Of a stretch of DNA of 64,000 nt, positions 47,941 through 60,051 are shown in pieces. The stretch is from Emmonsiellopsis sp. PD_33. Taxonomy: Eukaryota > Ascomycota > Eurotiomycetes > Onygenales > Ajellomycetaceae. The stretch is taken from the NCBI GenBank assembly GCA_032988165.1, contig JANTQF010000103.1, positions 43,599-107,598 of the forward strand, read 5' to 3'. The position numbers and the translations under genes were made by a program. The notes beneath the pieces are model-generated. The model searched no databases and had not been told where the DNA came from. It saw only the letters and a program-made list of their open reading frames with translations. The first letter of the stretch is position 1. Each line of letters begins with the position of its first letter.

Positions 47941-49720
47941 GTGACCATGATGTATACCACAAAAGGTAGAGAGCAAAGAAATAGACCCAATATATATAGA
48001 GTCAGTTAAAATTGAATGTAAGAGTAAGAAAAGAAGATCCTATTTAAGTCCCCAAGGGGACATAACCCTACAGATGCAACATTATAACTACTATAAGAAA
48101 AGAAAAAGATGAAAATCTAAATTATAGCCTCTCCTATACCCTCTGAACTCTTATCTGCATCACCCTCCATCTTCACCTATCTATCATTCATGTGTTTAAC
48201 CCTGCACTTTTCATTCTTATAGGCCTTCTGTGCTTACTCTCACCTTACATTATGAACTTCATGGACCTCTTCATCCCCTTCATAGTCTACCTGCTCCTTC
48301 CTATTCATTCAGGCCTTCAAAATTGCTGCATGGGCCTACTTCTGCACCACCCCCAGGGCTACCATGTTCACAGGCTTGTTGAATAACATCAACCCCTTCA
48401 TGTACTAATTATTATTCACCACTAAGATGACACATTTAATAGCACAGTAAGCAAAGGGAGGTACCTGTGGGATCATATTAGTACTATATAGATAGCTATA
48501 GGATAGGGGAATTTACCATATAATATGACTTACACATATACAAATAATATCTGCACTTATGCTACTAGGGACCAATCTCATAGATTCTATCAGGGGAGCT
48601 AGTTAGATTCTACATGCATCAGGTACACATATTACTTGTGTCCTGCTCCTCAGGGCTGTGGGGAAACTCTTCTTCTTCCACTAAGAGAACAACTGGTGGG
48701 TGCAGGGGCAAGGACACAGGTGCAGGTGTGGGGATAAGGGTAGAGGGCTCAACAAGCACAGAAGTAGAGACAGAGGACTCAACATGCATAGAAATAGGAG
48801 CAGGCTTGATAGAGGTAAATAGCTTAACTCCCTCTGCACTCAAAAACTCAAGGATATTATCAACTAAATTTAAAATTATCAGAATGTAAATATCCTAGTA
48901 CACTCTCCAATCCTGAGTCTACTCCCAGAGAAGATCTGCTGTTCAGAGGATCCCTTCTAGACAGTCCTAAAAGCACTCTGGCATCTAATACCATGTCAGT
49001 ATATGCCCTCTAAGATAGAGACAGTGCAGACTTACCTTCACACATCTATGATCATACCCACACCTCCTACATCCACCTGCAGCAGTACCTACACAAGAGG
49101 TCATGGCAGTATAGGGTAATATAGCTGAAACACAGCAGACACAGACATCTTCCAGTCACACTGTAAGGATAGAGACTTCCAAGGGATTTAACATAGTTAC
49201 TATATAAGCTATTAGTATGTTCTCTACCCTGTCATACAGCATTTGAAAAGGAGGGGGAGGAATGAGGACTCCACAAGATCAGAACTCTGTGAGATCAGAA
49301 CTCTGCAAGATCTCAATAAGAATCTAACCTTACTTCATGAAATCCCCCTTCACTTCAAAAATATCAAATAAAGGGCTATTTCAATGAAAAAATAATGAAG
49401 GCCTATATATTCAAAGCTGAACATTCACTTGAAATGCTCAAAAACATGAAAAACACTAGCATTAAGTGGATATTGCACTTACTAAAATCATGTTGCAAGT
49501 GGTTGAACTCCTGAAGGTCAGAGAGACTATAAGATTTAGATAAGTCAAAGTCTATTATAATACTTCAGAACTGACATAACATTTTACCTACACATTTACC
49601 CACCAGACCCCTATATTCACTACCTATAACACTACATCTACTTAACTACACAATCATCTACTAGAATGCCAATACAGCACAAATCTACACCTGCTGCCAA
49701 GGCCTGGGGGCCAGGCCTGC
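47941..49720 (-). pseudogene. extra region downstream of pol, possible antisense ORF
   Basis: A 1.8-kb stretch between the chromodomain and the 3' LTR. On the minus strand an open frame of about 75 codons ends at 48,619 and is Pro/Val-rich (STLIPTPAPVSLPLHPP, then VLLVEEEEFPHSPEEQD). Just upstream a second minus frame reads RRDPLNSRSSLGVDSGLESV (about 48,960-48,900). The two could join by a one-base shift. Plus-strand frames are Leu/Pro-rich without a domain. Function unknown. The alternative is simply a long noncoding 3' region. Confidence 0.3.
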
Positions 49721-49735
49721 AAAGGGGGAGGTAGT
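49721..49735 (+). other. polypurine tract of chromovirus-2
   Basis: AAAGGGGGAGGTAGT directly precedes the 3' LTR. Confidence 0.75.
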
Positions 49736-50037
49736 TGTGAGAACCACAGGCTCACAGGGTGAAGATCTAAGGCTGTCAGGCCAGAAAGCCTTTGAAGGAG
49801 TAAGCCCAGGGAGCTCAGGGGTTACAATGGCAGAGGCTTACATAAGACTTACCTAAGTAGGCCTGAGACCTCAATGTATATAACCTTTACTGGCCCCCTA
49901 CCTTTATAGGGCTAGCAAATAGCTTTGCTATGTTCTTACCCCTACATTCAATATAATCAACCCTTTATACTACATGTTTATATTTCCTCACATTATTCTA
50001 TAACCTCTATGCCCTACCCTACAGGCAATCCCTTACA
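49736..50037 (+). repeat. 3' LTR of chromovirus-2
   Basis: 302 bp, TGTGAGAACC...CCTTACA, equal in length to the partner at 42,320-42,621 and followed by the second GACCT. Confidence 0.9.
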
Positions 50038-51001
50038 GACCTATTTATCCTTCATAATAAATAAGTGCCTCAAAATATTTACTCAATCATTTTGACTGAT
50101 CTGGCTAACACTACAGACTCTGCTTCAGAGCAGGATGACAACTCAGACTCAGAAGACAATATAAAGGGAATTTCAAAGGAGATTAAGAAGTTATTAAATT
50201 TAGTAGGTATCTAATCCCTTGTATATGAAGAGTTTGCTGTTTCTTTTAGACTTAATCTAAAGGCTCTAATAATTAATAATCTTTTATTAATGCCATGGTA
50301 GATTACTGGCATCACTATAATAATAGAGATGCTGAGATGGTAACATACTATTATCCTATCTAATTAGATGAAATTAAGTAAGATAATTCAAGCATTGAAA
50401 GTGCTTTATTTTATAAACTATCTTAATCTCATCACTGAATACCTGTTAAATCTGATATTTATTCTTTCACATTTGATATATATCTGAATAGAAGAGATTT
50501 AGAAACATTTTCCTGATCATTTCAATCTTAAGGTCTTCTATTTGAATGTAGGTTCTAGTAGGATATTTAATACCTATAAATATTTACTCATCATTAAAGA
50601 GAGAGATTTTAGGTATTTGATGGTAAAAATCAATCCTACTAATCTAAATTCTAGCTGGATCCTTATAATTACTTCTTACTCAATATGATCAAAGCACATA
50701 TCATGTAGGCTTAACTTAAGCTGAGCTCAGCTGCCCTCTGCCCCTACCACTATCTCTGATTTAAATGAAGACTTGACTGATACAATTCAGGCATATTAAG
50801 AAATTAACTTAATAAGAGAGTTCATATAGTCATTATGGCTGAATGACACCCTATTTAGCATCATATTAATAAATAAGTCTCATGCAGTTAAAAACATGAG
50901 GATCTATATTCATCAAGTAATCTCATAGGTGCCTTGTTATAGATAACTCTTTATTACTAGCACTTCAATGTCTAATCAGGCCATTGACCTACTTAGACTA
51001 T
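50038..51001 (+). pseudogene. SNF2-family ATPase gene, segment 2 (N-terminal ATPase lobe)
   Basis: Frame 1 continues segment 1 across the LTR element. An acidic stretch (EQDDNSDSEDN, about 50,128) is followed by the Q-motif region and motif I, ILSN-MKLSKIIQALKVLYFI at about 50,323-50,385 (from a GLGKT P-loop, its glycines lost). Motif Ia is near 50,465, and motif II is ILINKSHAVKNM at about 50,863 (from a DESH/DEAH box). Motif III is FITSTSMSNQAIDLL at about 50,950-50,995 (from TGTPMSN). Stops lie at former Gln, Trp and Arg codons. The hAT-2 element interrupts the gene immediately after motif III. Confidence 0.75.
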
Positions 51002-51251
51002 TAAAGCTGCTACTGGGATGGGATTTCCTATGGGATTTCCTATCCCATGATATCATGAGATGAGATGGAAAAAAATAGTTCATCTCATGGGATTTTATCT
51101 GTGAGATGAGATAAACCATGGGATTTTAAATTTTCTATGGGATGGGACATGAGATTTCAATTTTCCTATGAGATGGGACATGAGAATTCATTCTGGCTAT
51201 AAAATGGGATATGGGATTTCATCTCATGAGATGAGAATTCCCATCCTGCCA
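51002..51251 (+). repeat. left terminal and subterminal repeats of hAT-2
   Basis: A TIR followed by repeated GATGGGA, GGGATTT and GAGATGGGACATGAGA units on both strands, mirrored at 59,826-60,051. This looks like an array of transposase binding sites. Confidence 0.7.
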
Positions 51252-51679
51252 AGCATCTACTAGGCCTAATCATGTGATCTGTTGAGGTAACAAGAAAAGA
51301 TAATGAGCCACAAAAAAAAAAAAAAGATAAAAGCATCTTTCAACTATCTATAATACTTTATCACTTTATATCTGCTGAGCTACTATCAGAATTATACATA
51401 GAATCATTAATATGATAAAGATTCCAGGCAGAGGCATTACAGTCATCCAAGGACTGGATGCTGAATAACCCTCTTACCCTGCTACTTGAATAGCTAGTAG
51501 AGCCACTCAATTTACAGGTATTAATATGATAGTAATGGAGAATCTCACATCAGAAGTCAAACAGACAGTTTGTGGTCAGCTAGGTATCCTACCCTAATAA
51601 CTACTGGGTCATAATGTATGATTTTGATTGTATCAGTACATATCATGTTTTTAACCTCATTAAAAAATTCCCAGTAGTC

Positions 51680-51850
51680 ACATGCTAAAAAAAAAAAAAA
51701 AAAGCCCACTATATGATTCAAACCCTAGTCTATATTTCAATGAGGTTACAAAAAAAGCATCATTAGTTATTAGCATAGTGATTACTCACTATGCTAATAA
51801 TAGATAATACTGTTAGTGCTAACCTGAATTATATAATATAGCTCATCACA
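51680..51850 (-). ncRNA. tRNA-like repeat in hAT-2, copy A
   Basis: Minus strand: an A-box-like TAGCATAGTGAG inside a GCATAGTGA/TCACTATGC hairpin (about 51,772-51,800). The B box GGTTTGAATC (51,724-51,715) is followed by ATATAGTGGGC and a 17-T run (51,703-51,687). It has the same architecture as the pair at 11.8-12.2 kb. Confidence 0.4.
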
Positions 51851-52015
51851 TGCAAAAAAAAAAAAAAAAAAACAAAGCTCACTACATGATTTGAACCTTA
51901 ACCTATATTTTATACAGGTTTAAAAAAAGTATCATCCATCATTAATTATTACAGTAATAACAGATGATGCATGTTAGTGCAAACCTGAACTAAATTATAT
52001 TTCTTATCTCAACCC
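51851..52015 (-). ncRNA. tRNA-like repeat in hAT-2, copy B
   Basis: A tandem copy of the preceding repeat: B box GGTTCAAATC (51,897-51,888), then CATGTAGTGAGC and a 19-T run (51,872-51,854). The A box is not recognisable. Confidence 0.4.
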
Positions 52016-52429
52016 TGCCTGCAGATTTGACATGATGAGATTCCCAGAGATTACAATAGTATATTAATGTAGTACACAAATAATATGAGATGTAATAGCT
52101 AAAGATAACAGTCTTAGTATACTATATTTTAGGCATCTCCTCTGAATGCTAAGTTATTAATTACTACCTTAAAATTCAGTATTCCTTCCCATGTTTTCCT
52201 TCATCTAACTATACTTGCACATGAGAATCATCTCAATGAACACTCCTTCACTAGTTGTTCCTCTTTAGATGTAAGTTTCTTCTTTTCCATTATAATATTT
52301 ATATCATTACTCTCTTTATCATTATTAGTTTCATTCTCTACTACATTTTTCTCATTTTACTCTTTCTCTATCTGTAGTTACTCCCTTTCATTTACATGCT
52401 TCATTAGTATGATCTTATGCATTGTCTTT

Positions 52430-54600
52430 TCTGATAATAATGATCACTCTCATGAGACAACATGATAGCTCACACTGAACTGCTGTTTAATTCTTATATT
52501 TCCAATTAAAATTAATAGAATGTCTCTAGCTATCAATGTAATAGTTGGATATATTAATTTAATTATCTTTCACACTAATAAGATATTTCCCTCTGAACTA
52601 AGACTGTCATTTAGATACTAATCAAATTCATTAACATGAATAACTAAAGGTGACTACTGATGTAGTGTAGAAAACAATTAATAAGCCTAGGAAGTTATTA
52701 GTACTAAGTAAATCAAGAAAATGAAAGAGGGTAAATACCTACCCATAGTTGATTATTAGTAGTTATAGGTTGATGAGATAAATATCATTTTTCATAGTAT
52801 GTCTTTACACACTGTAATGATTGGGCTTTTATCTCTGGCTCCTATTTCTTATTATTATAGGCCAGTAATTATAAATATGAGTTTAGAACTACAGTAATAT
52901 AGTAAATCTCTCTCATACTATCATCAGCATCAGTATCTGAATAGTACTTCTTCAGTTTATTATATGCAACTTTCAGTGCAGTCTTCAAGCTATTCTAAAT
53001 GATTGAGATTTCATAGGTTACCTCAGAAAGCTGTTTATTAAGGTGATTGAACAGTACATTATAGATTAAAAATGTATTGTAGATGAGTAGTGTGTTTATA
53101 TCTGAGAGAGCTTTAATAACCTACTAGAATGGATAAAGTAGGATAATAACATACATAATGAGCTGCCATTCATCATTACTCAATTAGAGATAGTAGAGCT
53201 TGGAGTTATTCTGAGTCATCACTCAGTGATGAATTGAATCCCTGAGTCATAGCATATAGATGCATATAAGATATGTTGAGCTCTACTGGATCTTAACATT
53301 CTAAATCATTAAGAGTTTAATGTGCTCTAGCTGGAGCTTCTGAAAGCTTTTAATTCATTGGGGAGAACTTGAGAGGGCATTGACAAGTAGGCATAACTAG
53401 TCAAATAATTAAGAGATTAGAAATGCTGTTGGACTATTATCATGAACCATTACATATCTTTAAGAGTGTATAACTAAATGAGATTTCTCCTCTATTACTC
53501 ATATCAATATCATTCTTATGAAATGTCTGTGGGACATTATCATTTATTAACTCAATTTATAGGTCTCTAACTAGTTGTTTTACCATCAGCTACATAATAT
53601 GAGCTATATAAGAAAGTTAATACATCTTAGCATTCTAATAAACTCCATCCTCTACATACAGACATTTCTCCAAAGATGCTACTAATATATTATTATTTAC
53701 TATATTATTAGCTGTGAGAGTAAAAATATCATCTTCAATCTGTGTATTATATATACACTGCATCACATATCCTGCTATATTATCACTAGTGTGCATACCA
53801 CTAAGATGCTCAAACCCAATCAATGCCTCTATATACTCTCATTTCTGGGTGACATAGTAGCCTTTAACATAGAGAAATGCCAAACTATTTGTGCTTGTCC
53901 ATGCATCTAAGGCCAGTGCAATCTTCATATTAGGGATTCAGTTCAGAAGCAGATCTTTTATCATCATTTCATAGGAATTATCTAGCTCTTTTCACAGGGT
54001 AGTTTATTTTAGGAGGAAGGCCTCAACTTCACTGTTGCCATACATTAGTAACTACCAGAGATCAGGATTCTGTATGGTATGAAATGCCATGTTCATTGAT
54101 AGAAAGATATAGAGGAGAAGGGTTCAGTAGTTTTCTTTATTAAATGATAGTGTCTCTACTTGTAGTTACTTACATGCAGGGTTTTACTGAGATGAAAGGA
54201 TCATTACCACAGCCCATTACTGAATAAATTAACTTATATTATACTTATAAATACTGCCTTAATATTCATCTATTTATTTGAAGGAATAGTATTCTAGCAC
54301 TTCTTACTAATAAGATGTTTCCCCATTTCTGAGATCTCCATGTTGCTATATCAAGAGTATTAAAGGATTTACTTGCATTGAATATAGAGTAAAGCTGATT
54401 CATCATTCCACTGAAATGCTACTTACTTGAAGGACTTTCAGGATTTAGAGCTCTACTTTATGCTTCATCATGAATGATTCTTGCAAGTATCATCATATTA
54501 AATTATATTTGTAGTTACTATCTATTTCTATTATTAATCAAATTGAATTTGATACTCATTATCTCACTTCTATATAATATAGATTCTCACCTTAACTGTG
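52430..54600 (-). pseudogene. hAT-2 transposase, mutated
   Basis: Minus-strand order: the catalytic entry KIALALDAWTSTNSLAFLYV (about 53,930-53,870), IGFEHLSGMHTSDNIAGYV and FTLTANNIVNNNILVASL (53,823-53,635, from a DNASNN motif). IAHIM-LMVKQLVRDL follows (about 53,610-53,565), then ALKVAYNKLKKYYSDTDADD (about 52,980-52,915). The C-terminal dimerisation region is at about 52,640-52,430 (NEFD-YLNDS, then YPTITLIARDILLI). It differs from the hAT-1 transposase, so these are two separate families. The N-terminal part above 53,930 is too degraded to delimit. Stops throughout. Confidence 0.8.
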
Positions 54601-56560
54601 GTGGTCTCAAGTCCTTCAGGAACTGAGATGGGCAGAATTAGTGTTGAAGTTTGTAGAAGAGAAATTAGTATATTAATCTCATAAAGAGGAGAGTTTGGAG
54701 CACTGAAATTTATTATACTGGGAGATTAAAGACATTCAAGAAGATAGTATTTCAGGGTGAGAGAAAACATAGCTGACATTTTTTCTTGTAGAGAGATGCA
54801 GGCTGAATGTGAGGATCAATTTTTCAGAGAATTAAAAATAAACTTACTGTATGAGCAGTGAGAGGTGAGATTCACATACTATATGATAATTATCATTGCA
54901 ACCCCACATCTAGAAATTAGGAGACCTATATAAATAAATACCTCTAATATACTGATCTTAAAAATAAGGTACTAAGAAGATATAAAGCTATCAGGCAGCA
55001 GAATTTCAGCATCATACTGTAGACATTAAGAATAGGTATAGAATCATTACTAAAATTCATTACTATAATTTTTTTCCCTTATTTCCTGAGATACTAATAG
55101 TCAGATGTGTCTCTCTTAGAAATTCCTGCTTGAATTCTATTTAATTTCCTAAATGAGATTTTATCAGATTAGAATACTATATGTTTGATCTTATTAATTA
55201 GTTAGATGGAGTTTGAATTCAGCTGGCCCACCTAATTAATAGTCATGATAAATTGGTAGACTAATGATGTGATTTATTGATAAAGTCTATAAGGAAATTT
55301 CATGTAAAGACAGCTGTAAAATCACCCTGATCTGATAGCAACTACATGAGATATTTTTACAGCTATAGTAAGTCTAGCAATCAAATTAAGTTGTAGCATA
55401 CATAATGAATGCATGAGACAACTTTTAAATCCATGGCAGGCTGTTTACCTATCTTCTAATAGGACATGAAGTAGCTTTACTGAGACAATCATTCTTTAAT
55501 AGCTTATAGCTGGCTGTAACTCTTTCTATGCTAGCATATTCTTTTAGGAGTTTGGGTAGGAAAATGTGATGGTACTACATGTGTTGATACAAAAGAAAGT
55601 GGTTGAGTAAATATAACAATCTGAGGTAATAAATTTTACAGGATTCTACTTAATTATACTACCTTTAGAAATAGCTTGTAGTACTTATCTTCAGATGGAC
55701 TGAGTATCTCCTCTATCTCTAATTAACTTTCTTTAATATTTATTCAGACTTCATGTATTAAATTTATTTCATCAGTGTTCTGCTGCTCTATATGATAATT
55801 CCCCTAATCCCCTTTAGCTGATATGCTGATAGATGGTGTATTTTCTGGCAATTATTAATTGAAGCATTATATGCTTTAGCTGGGTAATCCACTGTGTTTA
55901 AATCCAAGGGATTGATGTAGATCAAAAGCTCCTACACATAATTATTTAGAACAGAAGGTAATCTTAATATGAGGAATAAGTATGTGTGTAATATCATTAA
56001 TCATGTATATATATAGAAATGTATAGGAGAGTATAAGTAGGATATATAACTTTATCTTGTATCTTTAAGATAGATTTCATGCATTTTGATTATCAAATAA
56101 AGCTGCCTAATCATTATGCACCAACTAAATTTTTTTATGTAAAAAATGGATAGAGTGTCATACATAAACCAGAGGGGATTACATCTTTGAAAATGAATGA
56201 AAAGTTGCATATGTAATATAATTATATGTAGGGCTATATAGTGGACAAACTGAAATTATGTGTTTCATGTTACAGAGTGTAAGTTAAATTGTCTGTAGGG
56301 GATGCTCCTTCATGCATAGAGATGATATTCTCCTATGAGTAATAAAATAGTATAACAGTTCTCTCATGATAATAACCTGATGAGTAATGTATGGTAAAAA
56401 TGCATTCAATGCATTCCATGGAGAAAGTCTCAGAAGGTAGCTTGTATCAAGACTATTATATAGTAAATTCATTATATCTTTTTTCAAGTTTGATGAAAGC
56501 TCTGGCAATGGATCATAGCTAAGTAGGAGGAGGAGAAAGGAGGTATGGAATATATATATT
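54601..56560. repeat. hAT-2 interior, no gene assigned
   Basis: AT-rich CpG-free sequence. The short minus-strand frame at 56,284-56,508 has no recognisable domain. Confidence 0.35.
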
Positions 56561-56564
56561 AATA

Positions 56565-56960
56565 TGATGGATATGATGACATTATGTGCCTGTGAAGAAA
56601 ATATATATATATTTGGTTACTAACTATATATGCACCACCCATGCCAGGAGTTATAGGCATGGCACAGCTATATGCCTGCAGGGAAAAATATATATATAAT
56701 TGATTATCAACTATGCATGTACCACCCATGCCAGGAGTGGTAGACACAGCACAGCTATATGCCTGTAGAGAAAAATATATATATAATTAGTTGCTAACTA
56801 TGCATGCACCACCTATGCCAGGAGTGGTAGACACAGCACAGCTATATACCTATGAAGAAAAATATACATATAATTAATTGCCAACTATGCATGCACCACA
56901 CACAGCATGGCTATGTGCCCAGGGAAATATATATAGATTTAGTGGCAGACTATATGTACA
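56565..56960. repeat. tandem repeat, 87-bp unit, about 4.5 copies
   Basis: Successive units begin at about 56,643, 56,730 and 56,817, marked by GCCAGGAGTGGTAGACAC, a GCATGCACCAC box and an AAATATATATATAATTA spacer. The outer units are degraded. It lies in the noncoding interior of hAT-2. Confidence 0.8.
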
Positions 56961-57299
56961 CCATGCATATTAATAATAGGAAGGCAGAAAGGAAGACAGC
57001 TGAGGAATGCAGGTATTACTGAAAATATCTATACTACTAAAAATTTAATCTAATATTCAGTTAATAAATTGGCAATGCTTTTGTAGCTGATAGAAAAAAT
57101 ATCATAAGTTAATAATTACAATTCTCTTTAAACTGGGAAGATGCTATCCCAGTATGGGAACATTGAATCACATAGATATAGCTTTTATACTTCTCAATGA
57201 TTCAGAATATTAATCAATCAATGAAGATTATAGCCATGATGCTATCAGTAAAAATCTATGAGAGGTCTATTACTAAATCTCATTACTGAAATTCTTAGA

Positions 57300-58250
57300 A
57301 TGTAAATGAACTCCATTCTATACCAAACTTTCTCTATCTAATACTAATTCCTACTGAATAGACTTCATAAGCTTTTATTTCACATAAAAACTCTGCATCA
57401 TCCTACTCTGAATAATCCTCTTACTCTAACTTCTCATCCTCATTACTTGACATCTTTCTCTCTATCTTAAAATCACCCTCTAATACCTCTTCTGGCTGAG
57501 GAATTACTTCTAATAGCTCTCTATCTTTCTTATTTAAAATCTTTCAGAACTCATTTAATTCCTTTGTAGCTGCTTCCTCATTAGTATTAGTAGCCATGAG
57601 TATCACTTTTCCATGCTTGAGAATCTTTACATTATGAGAGGCCAATGACACCTGTGCCCAGGTATAGAAACATTAGAGAGCCATGTCAATGATCTTATCA
57701 TTGAAGGAAGGGGGGATACTAATCTGTTAACAGTCAGTATTAATTAATAATTATAATTACAAGTTGAAGTAACTAACTCTTCTCTTTTTAGAACTAATTT
57801 TAGATTATAATGCATGTAGTTGCTGTATAATCTCCTCTTCCTCTGCCTCCTCCTCAAGTGTGCACTTCTTCACAATTTAAGCCTAATAATATTCTAAGAA
57901 CTTTTCTTGATCAAAATACTTCTAGGCAACACACTCAGCCTCTATCTTCTCTATGGCAGATTAATCAGCCAGCAATGCTATTTCCCTGTGCTTAGTATTA
58001 GCATCTTTACTGTCAGAACTGTTACAAAAGCTCATTATCATTTGACTGATCCCCACAGACACTTTACTGCATCAAAGTGTGCCTTACAATTAGCCTCTTG
58101 AGCTTTCTCCATAATAGCCTCATTGTCAGTCTTTATGTACCTAATCTCCCTAGCACACTTAGTTTTGAGGCATTGTAAGTACTCCTTCATCAGTAATTAG
58201 GGGCTGGACATCATGTGTTCTATGATGACTCTAAATGTTAATATCTCTTA
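57300..58250 (-). pseudogene. coiled-coil ORF remnant in hAT-2, unrecognised
   Basis: A long minus-strand frame with few stops reads like one protein: ANCKAHFDAVKCLWGS, then KCTLEEEAEEEEIIQQLHAL (about 57,872-57,815), ASHNVKILKHGKVILMATNT (about 57,645), KELNEF-KILNKKDRELLEV and an acidic end (NEDEKLE-EDYSE). It is rich in Glu, Lys and Leu with heptad-like spacing. No named domain. It shares a strand with the transposase. Confidence 0.4.
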
Positions 58251-58509
58251 TATGATGCAATGAATGTTAGAATGATAGTATACTAGGATTGATAAGAGTA
58301 ATTATAGAATATATTTATATAGTAATAGATCTAGATAATAGGTTCAGATTATTTCTCTTAGTAATATCTAAAATGGAAATTATTTTAATTACAACTAGTA
58401 ATATATTATATTTATTCCTCTTCCTCTTCTCTTTTTCTCCTCATTTTTCTTTTCTCTTCTCTTCTTTTTTGTAGTCTCTAAAATCTCTATCTCTAATTCC
58501 CCTCCCATC

Positions 58510-59637
58510 TCAACCACCTCCATTTAGTAGTATGTCTAGGTATGTGTCTCCAGCCTTCTTCCCCTAGAAACTGATGTATGGACTAATATATGGGTTTATT
58601 TTCAGCTACTATCCAATCAACTACAAGTGCTCCCCTAGGATCCACAAGAAACATAATAAGGCCTTCACAGTGAAGAAGTATCATAAGGACCACAAAGAGT
58701 AAGCTAATAATCAAAAGGCATGACTTGAAGTAGATAGTAGGTGCAGAGCTAGAGATTATATTGATATTAAGTCTGAGCTACAGCTATCAGCTGATCTATT
58801 AGGTAAGATACTATTTAGAATAATATTAATAGTTTACTAACAGCTAGATTAATTGAAGAGAAGGAGATTATATTTTAGCAGACAAGTATGCACCTGGTTT
58901 TGAGAATAGAGCCATTCAGTTGGCTTGTGAGGGAGATAATTCAGGATTTGCCCAAGATGGGTAGGAAAAATCTGAGTGATAAGTATTATATCCAGGCTGA
59001 GGCCATTAATTATCTGCACCTCATTAGTGAGGAGATACTGGTGATGCTCTTTGAATGTAGGTAATAAGATAATATAACAGTTTATTAATGATATGATGCT
59101 GATAGTACTTCAGGTGTGAATCTCTATCTAGCTCATCACCAGAAGAAGACCCTTTAAGTTGATGATATGTAGCTTGTTCTGTTAATTTTAAGAGGGGTAG
59201 GCTATTCATACTTTGAAGGCATAAAGCTGGAGGTAGCTGTGGGAGAGAATAAGGAGCAGGGAGTAAAGATTAAAGGCTATAACATGAAGATGCAGGCAGC
59301 AGGATGTGAGTTGAATGACTTTGATGTGAATATATTAGATGATGAGGACTAGATTAATAGTGAGAAGAAGGAGAGTACTGTGAGTAAGAAAGATGAAGAT
59401 AGAGATATAGAGCTTGATCTAGCAGACCTGGTTTTAATCCTGAAGAATGAGAAGGAAGGCTGTGTGATGAAGTCTATAGTTAAAAGGCCTGTATTAAAGG
59501 AGTATGGGGTTATAGAGTCTGTGGTAGAGAGAGATGTGCTGCATGGGGCTAGGGAGTATGAGGTTTTAAAGCCTGTAATTAACAAGCCTGAGGAGTGTGT
59601 GGTTAAGAAGTATGGAGAGCAGCCCAAGAGCCTGTAG
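58510..59637 (+). pseudogene. Lys/Glu-rich ORF remnant near the right end of hAT-2, unrecognised
   Basis: Plus-strand coding-like sequence. HKKHNKAFTVKKYHKDHKE is near 58,645. VGYSYFEGIKLEVAVGENKE (about 59,200) runs into KIKGYNMKMQAAGCELNDFD. An open end at 59,380-59,637 reads SKKDEDRDIELDLADLVLIL and ends in PEECVVKKYGEQPKSL. No domain recognised. It may be an accessory gene of the element. Confidence 0.4.
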
Positions 59638-59825
59638 TGACTCCAGATACTGAGGAGTAGATATGTAGTAGAGATGATATGATGATATAGAGTGAGTATT
59701 AACTTAATACTATAATAAGTGGAAAATTAATATAGTAGAAAAAATGTAACAAGAAATAGTAATAATTTATATGAAATTTTTCATAATGATTTCTAACTGC
59801 ATATAATTTATTATTGCACCTGGGA

Positions 59826-60051
59826 TTTCCCTTCCCATCCCATCCCATCCTATCTATTTATGGGACAGGATGGGACAGGACATGGGAGAACTATTCATAT
59901 AATAAGATAGGACATGGGATTTTAATTTGATTATGAGATGGGACATGGGAGCACACATTTTAGTATGAGATGGGATGAGATTAATATCTATAGGATAAAT
60001 ATATAGAGATAGTTTTCTGTTCTGTCCCATCCCATCTCAGTAGCAGCTTTA
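59826..60051 (-). repeat. right subterminal and terminal repeats of hAT-2
   Basis: The inverse counterpart of the 51.0-51.25 kb array: CCCATCCCATCCCATCC, GGACAGGATGGGACAGGAC, GAGATGGGACATGGGAG, ending TCAGTAGCAGCTTTA. Confidence 0.7.

Larger units (their letters stand above)
42320..50037 (+). mobile_element. Ty3/gypsy chromovirus-2, full length, mutated
   Basis: A 7,718-bp element with two 302-bp LTRs, perfect 5-bp TSD (GACCT), polypurine tract before the 3' LTR, gag with zinc knuckle, protease, RT, RNase H, integrase and chromodomain, all on the plus strand. About 1.8 kb of extra sequence lies between the chromodomain and the 3' LTR and may hold an antisense ORF. It sits inside the SNF2-family gene. 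Stops throughout. Confidence 0.9.
51002..60051 (-). mobile_element. 9.05-kb hAT DNA transposon (hAT-2) inserted in the SNF2 gene
   Basis: Terminal inverted repeats TAAAGCTGCTACTG (51,002-51,015 and 60,038-60,051). Each is followed inward by about 230 bp of ATGGGA/CATGGGATT-type subterminal repeats. A hAT transposase remnant lies on the minus strand. Flanks carry TACTTAGA (50,990-50,997) and TACTTAGT (60,052-60,059), a likely 8-bp duplication, though four extra bases (CTAT) separate the left copy from the TIR. The interrupted SNF2 frame resumes in register (ACC-TAC-TTA region), which supports a real insertion. It also carries tRNA-like repeats, an 87-bp tandem repeat and two unrecognised ORF remnants. 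Confidence 0.75.

Noticed and set aside
56565..56960. CRISPR-like array
   Set aside because: Direct repeats with a regular period, but the spacers are also repeats (87-bp tandem unit) and the genome is eukaryotic.
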